Under the pieces are notes generated by a model that saw only the letters and a list, made by a program, of their open reading frames with translations, ran no database searches and was not told where the DNA came from. From Terriglobia bacterium (GTDB lineage: Bacteria; Acidobacteriota; Terriglobia; UBA7540), in NCBI GenBank assembly GCA_030040995.1, contig JASHOS010000193.1, positions 1 through 36,835 on the forward strand: a stretch of DNA of 36,835 nucleotides. Reading direction: 5' to 3'. Both the position numbers and the translations under genes were made by a program. This document shows, piece by piece, positions 9,476 through 16,541 of the stretch (its first letter is position 1; each line of letters starts with the position of its first letter).

Positions 9476-10102
9476 ATGTCGGGGGGCTCGGTGTCGCAGA
9501 TTACCGCCATATTTTCAGATGTCGGTGGGGTGCTCGGGACCAACGGTTGGGACCGCGGCTCGCGGCAGAAAGCGTCCGATGAATTTAGTATCGACTGGTT
9601 GGAGTTCGAGGACCGGCACGAGTTAGTGGTGACCGCGTTTGAGCTGGGCCAGTTGAGCCTGGATGAATACCTTAACCGAACCGTCTTCTACCGGCCTCGC
9701 TCCTTCAACAAAGAGCAGTTTCGGGACTTCATGTATGCCCAGTCCCGTTCTTTCCCAAGCTCCGTGTCGCTGTACGCGCGACTTTCCGCGGGCCGTCAAT
9801 GCCTGATGGCAGCTCTGAACAATGAATCGCTCGATCTCAATCTCCATCGGATCGAGAAGTTTGGACTCCGGAAAGTCTTCTCAGTTTTCTTCAGCTCTTG
9901 CTTCCTTGGGCTCAAAAAGCCCGATGCCGCGATCTATAGCCTTGCCCTCAGGCTCACTCAACGCCCTCCCGAAGAATGCCTCTTTATCGATGACCGCGCC
10001 CTGAACGTGGAGTGCGCCAGCCGTTGCGGAATGCAAACCATCCATTGCCAAGACCCTTCGCAGTTGGAAGCGCAGTTTCGCGCGGCCGGAGTGGCGTTCT
10101 AA
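9476..10102 (+). CDS. HAD-superfamily hydrolase-like protein
   Basis: 208 residues. Motif I reads FSDVGGVLG near residues 12-20: the nucleophile Asp is present, but the usual second Asp (D-x-D) is Gly, a variant seen in some HAD subfamilies. Motif III is the Lys of LGLKKPDAAIY and motif IV is FIDDRALNVECA, so the fold and most catalytic groups are intact. The expected activity is hydrolysis of a phosphorylated small molecule, substrate unknown. The ATG lies three bases after the reductase stop, so the two genes are probably co-transcribed; a GTG at 9491 behind GGGGGG is an alternative start. Confidence 0.85.
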   Translation: MSGGSVSQITAIFSDVGGVLGTNGWDRGSRQKASDEFSIDWLEFEDRHELVVTAFELGQLSLDEYLNRTVFYRPRSFNKEQFRDFMYAQSRSFPSSVSLYARLSAGRQCLMAALNNESLDLNLHRIEKFGLRKVFSVFFSSCFLGLKKPDAAIYSLALRLTQRPPEECLFIDDRALNVECASRCGMQTIHCQDPSQLEAQFRAAGVAF

Positions 10103-10661
10103 ACGGCGTCAGGACCCATTCAGGATCTTAACCCGGGATTAGCTCTGGACGGCGAAGCCATACCGAAGCCATCGCGAACCTAAACTTTTCTTGCAAACCT
10201 TTGTGTCAAAAAGGGTTGCGATTTGCCGCTCTTTTTAGCTGGATAAGCTGTGTGTTTTCATTCGGTTGAGCAGAACTTGAGGGGCCAAAATTTGGGTTCG
10301 TCTGGCTTCGTTCCTCTAATCTTCTTTTAAAATCAGCAACTTACGATAAAGACCCGTGGCATAGGGGGCTGTCTTCTGCTTTTTTAGGTCGTTCGAGAGA
10401 ATTATCTCTATTATTTTCTGCGACTTCGCGCGATTCGCCGCTCTGATTACTCTGTGCGGCAGCCTTTGGCAGCGCGAGCAGCAGCCGGAGCTTTGAATCG
10501 ATTTGACGGCGAAGCAGGCTATTCATGCGCAGGTGAAAGAATAGCAGTTTCGATTGAGACGGTGGGGACGGGTGAGATGGACGGAGCGATTTTTTTGCGC
10601 GGTGCGGCGGAGCCGTAACCAAACCGAAGGGATCCCTACCCTTCCCCCTTTAGCGTAAGGT

Positions 10662-10756
10662 CTCAGTTTCGGGTGCGTAGAGGCGGTCCCGCTCGGCGGG
10701 ACCGCCATTTTGTGTGGCGGGATGAACCCACCGCTACAGTTGCACCCGAAACTGAG
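10662..10756. repeat. Nested palindromic element (15-bp terminal inverted repeats)
   Basis: Perfect 15-bp inverted repeats (CTCAGTTTCGGGTGC at 10662-10676 and its complement at 10742-10756) enclose a perfect 11-bp hairpin with a 3-nt loop (10682-10706) and a second imperfect GCGG/CCGC hairpin (10716-10734). It is too short to encode a protein. The shape fits a REP- or MITE-like non-autonomous repeat. Confidence 0.75.
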
Positions 10757-10818
10757 GTTTAGGCCGGATTTCTCGTGGGCGGGAGCGAAAGGGCCGATGG
10801 GGTGCAACGCTGCCGTTA

Positions 10819-10911
10819 CTTCGGAGCGGCAAACCTGGTGAAAAGACCGCGTTAAAGGCTCGCTGCCCGGCTACCGGCACGGCCGTTTTGTTTTGCAGCG
10901 GTAATCGCTGC
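10819..10911 (+). other. Structured segment with a GGCAAACC motif (uncertain RNA element)
   Basis: GGCAAACC (10828-10835) is followed by a small stem closed by a GAAA-type loop, an AAAG-containing strand and a CGGCTACCG segment, then a perfect GCAGCG/CGCTGC hairpin (10895-10911) followed by ATTTTTC. The order recalls the core of class I cyclic-di-GMP riboswitches, but the second helical arm of that class is missing. I record it as possible RNA only. Confidence 0.2.
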
Positions 10912-11061
10912 ACCTGAGATTTTTCTAAAGGTATTTGCAAATCTGCCGATAAGTCTGTCATCGGTTGTGGCAGGTATGGTGCTGTCCCGTAGCCGTTCTT
11001 CAGATTCTTGGAGCTACGCTGGTTCAGCATCTCGATTGTGGCATTCAAGGTGAGGTGAGGC

Positions 11062-12237
11062 TTGGGTCTTTCATTCAATGCCGTCGGCTTAGGATCGTTC
11101 GCTCCCCAGAATAGTCTCTCGGAAACGAGGGCGCAAGGTAGCAATCCCTTCGGCGCCTCTCCGAGAAAGGCGTCTGATTTTGATTCGCAGCAGGACGCCG
11201 CCCCCGAAAGCCAATCCGATTCCGACACAGGATTCATCTACCAGGTTTCGGACGCCGTCGTCCTGCAGGTTCAGCTTCAAAGTCTATCGGGGGCGAACAA
11301 CCCGGCGTCGCCGGTTGCTGAGAGCGGGGCCGGCGCAAGTACTGAGCAAGCCGCCTCAAGCACGGCGACCGCAGCCGACTCTGACGCGACTTCCACGACC
11401 AACGCCGTTGATAGTTCGGCGGCCTCGAGCGTGCAGAGTGAAGAAAACCAATTGATCTCCACCCTGCAATCGCTGGGTCTTAGTCCTTCCTCGCTCGAGG
11501 AATTCCTGAACATTGGGGACCTGCTCGCCGATATTTCCCCGACTTTTTTCCAGGCGTTTCTGAACGCCGTGCCCGAAATTGCCCAGTCTGCTGAAGGGAA
11601 CGGATCATCGGATCCGGTTTCGACGGCGGGCGCCGCAACAGCAACGTCACAACTCCAGGTAGACGCGGCCTCGGTAGAGGTTTCGGAAGTCGAACTGCAA
11701 GTTACATCGGCTTCGTCAGGACAGAGTGACACAGCGAGCAACGCTTCCGGGTCCGCGGCAACTTCAGCCAGCAATGCCTCTCCAACATCCCAACTCCAGG
11801 TAGACGCGGCTTCGGTAGAGGTCTCGGAAGTTGAACTGCAAGTTACATCGGCTTCTTCAGGACAGAGTGACACAACGAGCAACGCTTCCGGGTCCGCGGC
11901 AACTTCAGCCAGCAATGCCTCTCCAATATCCCAACTCCAGGTGGACATTGCTTCGGTAGAAATCTCAGAAGTCGAAATGCAATTTACCGCGGCTTCGTCA
12001 GGACAGAGTGAGACAGCGAGTAACGCTTCCGGGTCCGCGGCAACTTCAGCCAGCAATGCTTCCTCAGCATCCCAACTCCAGGTGGACATTGCTTCGGTAG
12101 AAGTCTCGGAAGTCGAAATGCAATTTACCGCGGCTTCGTCAGGACAGAGTGACACAGCAACGGCCGCCTCTCCGTCTTCGACTCAAAACAGCAACCTCAC
12201 AGCCTCCAATGTCCGCGCGGCAAGTGCAGCCGCGTGA
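11062..12237 (+). CDS. Ser/Ala-rich tandem-repeat protein of unknown function
   Basis: 391 residues from a TTG start two codons after an in-frame stop, with AGGTGAGG just upstream. There is no clear signal peptide or membrane segment. Residues 1-60 are polar. A motif with alternating hydrophobic residues (VVLQVQLQS) near 66-78 resembles the later repeats. Residues ~130-170 form a short helical domain (LISTLQSLGLSPSSLEEFL). From ~196 there are three full and one partial 47-residue repeats, each an alternating segment (VEVSEVELQVTSASS) plus a Ser/Ala/Asn linker. Composition is extremely biased to Ser, Ala, Gln, Val and Thr, and acidic. I do not recognise a family; a structural or surface role is only a guess. 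No close operon neighbour. Confidence 0.7.
   Translation: MGLSFNAVGLGSFAPQNSLSETRAQGSNPFGASPRKASDFDSQQDAAPESQSDSDTGFIYQVSDAVVLQVQLQSLSGANNPASPVAESGAGASTEQAASSTATAADSDATSTTNAVDSSAASSVQSEENQLISTLQSLGLSPSSLEEFLNIGDLLADISPTFFQAFLNAVPEIAQSAEGNGSSDPVSTAGAATATSQLQVDAASVEVSEVELQVTSASSGQSDTASNASGSAATSASNASPTSQLQVDAASVEVSEVELQVTSASSGQSDTTSNASGSAATSASNASPISQLQVDIASVEISEVEMQFTAASSGQSETASNASGSAATSASNASSASQLQVDIASVEVSEVEMQFTAASSGQSDTATAASPSSTQNSNLTASNVRAASAAA
11647..12159 (+). repeat. 141-bp tandem repeats inside the coding region
   Basis: Repeat units begin at 11647, 11788, 11929 and 12070, exactly 141 bp apart, the last partial. Units 1-2 share ELQVTSA, while units 3-4 share EMQFTAA, so the array grew by stepwise duplication. 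The spacing is a multiple of three and keeps the frame. It is not a CRISPR array. Confidence 0.95.
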
Positions 12238-12336
12238 GACCCCGGACCTTCAAGGCAGCAAGGCCCGAGATAACCGCCACTTTCCTGGGCCAATAGTCAT
12301 TGAAAATCGGCAATCCCGGAAGGTGATAGCTCCGTT

Positions 12337-12888
12337 TTAGCCTAAGGTCGCACTGAGGGGCAGCAAAAATCCGGGAAGCAGCTCCGGCTCTTCGAACTTA
12401 TCTCCAGCCTCGGCAGCGCGCACTTCAGGTTCGCGTTTGCCGGCGAGATAGCGGTAGGCGAGACGAGTGTTGGGATACATCAGCCAGACGGCCTGGGCGC
12501 CCGCTTCAAGGTATTGGGAAACCTTCAGGATCAAATCATCGGCGCGATCGTTCTTCGACACAATTTCGATGGCCAGATCAGGAGTAATGGGAAGCGGGGA
12601 TTGATCGAGATCAATCCCTTTGAGCCGGTCTGCGCAAATAAAACCCACATCCGGCCGCCGGACCACTTCTCCAATCAATATCAGGTCTGTCTCACTGGTT
12701 ACCTCGCCCAGTTTGTGCTCCCGCACAAAGGCCCACAAGCGGCTGTTCAAGTCATCGCGGATCCGGTTGTGGAAATGGGTCGAGGGCGGGGTTACAATCA
12801 ACTCGCCTTCGCTCAGTTCATACCGAAGGCCGGGCGGTTCATCCAAGGCTGCGTAGTCCTGAACCCTCAACAAGGTCTTTGTAGACAT
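12337..12888 (-). CDS. Uma2-family putative endonuclease (PD-(D/E)XK fold)
   Basis: 183 residues. The family core is visible: GLRYELSEGELIVTPPST near the N-terminus, the acidic RRPDVGFI block, then PDLAIEIVSKND and the conserved Lys/Gln region KVSQYLEAGAQAVWLMYP. These supply the presumed PD-ExK active site (Asp, Glu, Lys). Uma2/DUF820 proteins are abundant in cyanobacteria and Acidobacteriota, and their substrate is unknown; nuclease activity is predicted from fold. AGGAG lies 8 nt before the ATG. It stands alone, convergent with the repeat protein gene. Confidence 0.92.
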   Translation of the reverse strand: MSTKTLLRVQDYAALDEPPGLRYELSEGELIVTPPSTHFHNRIRDDLNSRLWAFVREHKLGEVTSETDLILIGEVVRRPDVGFICADRLKGIDLDQSPLPITPDLAIEIVSKNDRADDLILKVSQYLEAGAQAVWLMYPNTRLAYRYLAGKREPEVRAAEAGDKFEEPELLPGFLLPLSATLG

Positions 12889-12953
12889 GCGCTGACTCCT
12901 GCTGCGATCAGATTAGCATGGGCAGCGAGGATTTTCAGCCGAAGGCGGCTCAG

Positions 12954-15953
12954 CTAAGGCCGAACCGGGGACGAAGGGTGTGCGACCGTGCCGCGCAGCG
13001 GGACACGCGCGAGGACATGAGTGCCTTCACCGAGCGAGCTGAACAATTCAAACTGGCCGCCCAGTTGCTCAATCCTTTCCCGCATGCCCATGATTCCGTA
13101 ATGCTGGTGGTCCACGGAGCTGTTCGCCTGGGGATCAAACCCACAACCGTCATCAGAAACCTCCAACGACAGCCGGTCTTTGGCGAAACATAAGCGAACC
13201 AACACGCGATGCGGATTGGCGTGCGCGATGGCGTTTCGCATGGCTTCCCGCGCTACCAGCAGCAGGTTGATTTGGACCTGAGATTCCAAAGGCGCAGGCG
13301 TTCCCCTCACTTCAGATTCGACCGGGACGCCGGTTTCCTTGCTCAGTTGCTGCAGTTCGCGGAGAAGCGCGGGCGCCATGCCGCCATCTTCAAGCCCCGA
13401 ATGCCGCAGGTTCCACACGGATTCCCGCGCCTCGTTCAGCGTTTGGCGAATTTGCGCCCGGGCGCGGTCAAGCAAGTCCAGCACGATTTGCGGCAATGAA
13501 TGATCGAAGCTGTCGGCCGCTTCGAGAAGGGTAGAAACGCCGATGCAACCCTGAATGATCGTATCGTGTATTTCCCGCGCCAGCCGCGTTCGCTCGGCTA
13601 GAATCGCTGCGAACCGTGCCTTGGTGCGCGCCAGATGCATTCGGTAGGCAGCCCACCCCAGCATCGCAAGACTTAGTCCGCATAAACTATAAAACCAGGC
13701 GGTTTGGTAAAAATGGGCTTCCCAGGTAAATGAAAAATCCGCTTCCGAGCTTTCCTTTGCCCCTCGGTTGTCGAACGCTCTCACCCGGAACTGGTATTGT
13801 CCCGGCGGAAGATTGGTATAGTAGGCTATCCTTCTGGAGGAGGCGTAAGTCCATTGCTTGTCGAATCCCGCGAGCTTATATTTGAAGCGAGTCCGTTCCG
13901 GAGCGAGCAAGGAAGGCGCGTTGTAGTAAATCTCGAGGCGGCCGTCTCCAGGCTGGATGCTGCACGAGTCTCTCAGAGGGATCAGCCGCCCGTCGGCCAC
14001 CACTTTTTCGATGAGAGCCTGGCCGGGACGACTGGAACGAAGCTCGTCCGGCTCGATTCGTATCGCTCCCTTGTATGTTGGAAACCAGAGCGTTCCAGAG
14101 CGGGTGCTCGTTCCGGCAGGTTGAACGCCCCCATTAGTTTCCGTGACCGGCAGCCCTTCGGAGACACGGTAAACCGTGACGGCCAGCAGCTTTGCTTTGC
14201 CCGCGGCCACATCGTCCAGACTTTTGATCTGGACGCGAAAAACGCCGCCCGGACTGCTCATCCAAAGGTTTCCACGATGGTCTTGCAGGATTTGATAGAT
14301 ATTTTCGTTTGGAAGGCCGGATTGGGCAGTGTAATGCGCCAGACGCCCGTCTTTAAGCCGGAAGAGTCCGTTGCCGCGCGTCCCCAGCCAGAGCACGCCG
14401 GGAGCGTCTTCACCTTGGTGAATGGCCCATATTCGATAGCCCTGCAATTGACGGAGAACAGGATTGTGGACAAAGGAACCGTTCCGGAAAAGGCTCAAGC
14501 CGCCGTCGGTTGCAATCCATAGACTGCCGTTCGCGCCCTTAACGATGGCCCTGACGCTCGGGTAAACCAGTCCGTTCGAGGTATTAAAATTCTGAAAGGC
14601 CTTTCCGTCCCAGCGGCTCACGCCTCCGTCGGTTCCGATCCAGAGATTTCCCGCGCGGTCTTCGCAAAAAGCGCGGATAAAATCGTTCGTCAGACCCTCG
14701 CGCGTCGTGTACTCCGTCGCCCGGCCGTGCCGCAAGGCGATCACGCCTTGTCCGCCTGTGCCAATCCAGAGAACACCGTGCCGGTCTTCGTACACCATAC
14801 GGACCTTTGCATGTTGGATCTGCGGGGGAAGGTAGTAACGAACGATATGTTGGTCCACGATGCGGTACAGGTGGCCGTTGGCAATCCATAATGTCCCATC
14901 CGGCGCTGCATAAATCGTACTAACATTTTCGTAGATGGTGCTGGCATTTCCGAGCGAAAGACCGTCTTTTCGCTCGAGAATGCTTACGCCTGTATAGCTT
15001 AAGCGGAGAAGCCCGTTTTCAGTGCCGATCCATAAATTCTGGCCGGAGTCTTCGAAGATGGAAAGTACGGTGTTGCCCGGCAGAATGGCGGGCGCCCGAT
15101 AAGTCACAAATTTGCCGTCATGGATCCGGCTGAGGCCGCCTCCAACCCATCCAACCCACACGTTTCCGCTCTGATCCTCACAGATATCCGCTTCGACGGC
15201 CCGGTCGACAGGCGTGTGTGCGATAACCCCGTCTTTCAACCTGTACAAGCCCGAGACAGTGCCTACCCAAATCGTTCCGTCCCGCGATTCGAGAATCGAT
15301 TTGATCTGCTGGCTTCCGGCGCTCGATCCCAGCGCGATGGTCCGAACCTTTCCGCCAGCTTCAACATAGAAACCCGAACCGCCAATCCAAAGTCGCCCTT
15401 GGCGGTCACGGGCGAGCGCGTGGACGGAAATGAGCGGAAGCCCGTTATGTCCGTCCATGCGGACAAATCGATTCTCTGAAAGCCGGAAGAGCCCACCGTC
15501 CGTACCCACCAACAGGTTTCCGGAGTTGTCTTCGCAGATGGCGCGAACGAAACCGTTGGTGAGGCCGCGGGCGGCGCCATAGTACTCGAAAGAACCGTTG
15601 CTGTATCGTATCAGGCCGCCACCTTCGGTGCCGATCCAGAGGTCACCGGCGTGCGTTGCGTACAGCGCCAGAACGCTATCATCGTGGAAAGCGGGCGTGC
15701 TTGATTCGTCGAAGGTTACAAAGCTGAAACCGTCAAAACGCACCAGCCCGTTTCGGGTGCCAATCCAGAGGTATCCGCCTCGAGTCTGTGTGATCGCCTG
15801 GATCGTATCCTCAGGCAGGCCTTCAGGCACTTGCCAGACGCGGCGGTCATATTCCCAAATAGATTTTTCAGAAGGTAAGCTAAAGAGTGGTATCGCTGCG
15901 CTAAGCAAAACCAGCAGCGAAACGACGAAAGCATGACCTGCTGCGCCCCTCAT
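12954..15953 (-). CDS. Propeller-type (HTCS-like) sensor histidine kinase
   Basis: 999 residues from the ATG at 15953, which has GTGAGGG upstream; the frame stays open to 16223, but that extension runs through a dispersed repeat and is rejected. Residues ~6-30 form an N-terminal membrane segment. A periplasmic region follows with about 14 'W-[IV]-G-T-x-G-G-[LV]-x-R' propeller repeats (likely two seven-bladed propellers) and a Y_Y_Y domain (~680-745). Transmembrane helix 2 is at ~753-772. The HisKA_3 box REIHDTIIQG has the phospho-acceptor His at ~796, and a HATPase domain has the N-box EAMRNAIAHA (~903), DDGCGF and GIMGMRERI. Bacteroidetes sensors with this periplasmic layout bind oligosaccharides. 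No receiver or AraC domain is fused. The probable partner is the NarL-type regulator at 21258-21944. Confidence 0.95.
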   Translation of the reverse strand: MRGAAGHAFVVSLLVLLSAAIPLFSLPSEKSIWEYDRRVWQVPEGLPEDTIQAITQTRGGYLWIGTRNGLVRFDGFSFVTFDESSTPAFHDDSVLALYATHAGDLWIGTEGGGLIRYSNGSFEYYGAARGLTNGFVRAICEDNSGNLLVGTDGGLFRLSENRFVRMDGHNGLPLISVHALARDRQGRLWIGGSGFYVEAGGKVRTIALGSSAGSQQIKSILESRDGTIWVGTVSGLYRLKDGVIAHTPVDRAVEADICEDQSGNVWVGWVGGGLSRIHDGKFVTYRAPAILPGNTVLSIFEDSGQNLWIGTENGLLRLSYTGVSILERKDGLSLGNASTIYENVSTIYAAPDGTLWIANGHLYRIVDQHIVRYYLPPQIQHAKVRMVYEDRHGVLWIGTGGQGVIALRHGRATEYTTREGLTNDFIRAFCEDRAGNLWIGTDGGVSRWDGKAFQNFNTSNGLVYPSVRAIVKGANGSLWIATDGGLSLFRNGSFVHNPVLRQLQGYRIWAIHQGEDAPGVLWLGTRGNGLFRLKDGRLAHYTAQSGLPNENIYQILQDHRGNLWMSSPGGVFRVQIKSLDDVAAGKAKLLAVTVYRVSEGLPVTETNGGVQPAGTSTRSGTLWFPTYKGAIRIEPDELRSSRPGQALIEKVVADGRLIPLRDSCSIQPGDGRLEIYYNAPSLLAPERTRFKYKLAGFDKQWTYASSRRIAYYTNLPPGQYQFRVRAFDNRGAKESSEADFSFTWEAHFYQTAWFYSLCGLSLAMLGWAAYRMHLARTKARFAAILAERTRLAREIHDTIIQGCIGVSTLLEAADSFDHSLPQIVLDLLDRARAQIRQTLNEARESVWNLRHSGLEDGGMAPALLRELQQLSKETGVPVESEVRGTPAPLESQVQINLLLVAREAMRNAIAHANPHRVLVRLCFAKDRLSLEVSDDGCGFDPQANSSVDHQHYGIMGMRERIEQLGGQFELFSSLGEGTHVLARVPLRGTVAHPSSPVRP

Positions 15954-16112
15954 TGAGTCCCTCACTCCGCCAGAAATCGCCTGCTTCTCCGATTGGATAC
16001 CTACTTTAACACTGTTGATCAACTCTTGTAGCGCTGCGCGGCGGAGCCACAACCAAGGCCCGGGCCGACCGTCCATGTGCCCGTGGCCTTGCTCCGAAAA
16101 GTTCGGCCCGGA

Positions 16113-16174
16113 CCCCCTCACCCGGCGCTGCGCACCACCCTCTCCCCCAAGGGGGCGAGGGCAGGGGTTCTTTT
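16113..16174 (+). repeat. Dispersed 'CCCTCACCC...CCCTCTCCC...GGGGGCGAGGG' repeat
   Basis: Consists of CCCCTCACCC, CCACCCTCTCCCCC and AAGGGGGCGAGGGCAGGGGTTC, followed by TTTTCAT. A shorter relative lies at 22717-22752 and related copies at 29712, 34468 and 35059. It sits upstream of the sensor kinase start. Confidence 0.8.
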
Positions 16175-16242
16175 CATGCTTCGTGGGTGTCGTGAAAGGA
16201 CATGACGACTGCTCCGGATGCACCCGTAAGGTAGGCAGCGTA

Positions 16243-16312
16243 GGGGTAGGGCTTGCCCTACCCCGGCTGATTTTCGGGGCGGATGATCAAGGGGACGGCA
16301 AGCCGTCCCCCT
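16243..16312 (+). repeat. Dispersed double-hairpin repeat
   Basis: Two perfect hairpins: GGGGTAGGGC/GCCCTACCCC with a 2-nt loop (16243-16264) and GGGGACGGC/GCCGTCCCC with a 2-nt loop (16291-16310), joined by a spacer. An inverted copy with the same two palindromes and a similar spacer lies at 27579-27648. The region 15954-16541 between the divergent kinase and receptor genes holds this and the previous repeat, with presumably both promoters; I could not identify -35/-10 pairs. Confidence 0.8.
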
Positions 16313-16541
16313 ACATCACCTTCGGTCGCGCCTTTGGGCCGAGGGCTGCGCGTCCCAGCAGGTTCGGTTGGGACCCCGCAGAGCGGGGCCAGGCTGCGGC
16401 ACGACCTCACGGCGCCTCCGGCCCTAACTTAGGTTAGGTGACGCCGGAGCAGCTTTCGAGTAATCTCCCCTGTCAAAGAAGCACAGCCTCGATGAGCATT
16501 GGGCCGAGAGGCGCAAAGGTGGGGATTCAAGGAGGAGGCGT

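Larger units (their letters stand above)
10103..11061. other. Long intergenic region with palindromic repeats and possible RNA structure
   Basis: Nearly 1 kb without a supportable gene; the open frames on the minus strand here have no family signature and run through palindromes. It contains a nested palindromic element (10662-10756), a short 'GCGGCGGAGCC..AACCAA' motif near 10602 that recurs near 16031, and a GGCAAACC-containing structured segment at about 10820-10911. The remaining sequence, 10103-10600, shows nothing I recognise. Confidence 0.5.

Noticed and set aside
10357-10376. Possible sigma-54 promoter (TGGCAT...CTGT)
   Set aside because: The invariant GG-N10-GC spacing is not met, and no gene follows at a suitable distance.
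11277-12155. Long minus-strand open frame opposite the tandem-repeat gene
   Set aside because: It is the antisense of repetitive Ser/Ala codons; the plus-strand frame has a ribosome site and is longer.
11647-12159. CRISPR-like periodicity
   Set aside because: The repeats are 141 bp, contiguous, coding and in frame; there are no spacers and no cas genes.
15954-16223. N-terminal extension of the sensor kinase frame by 90 codons
   Set aside because: It translates a dispersed repeat (CPRPLGGEGG-type peptide) and lacks a ribosome site, whereas the ATG at 15953 is followed by a normal membrane segment.
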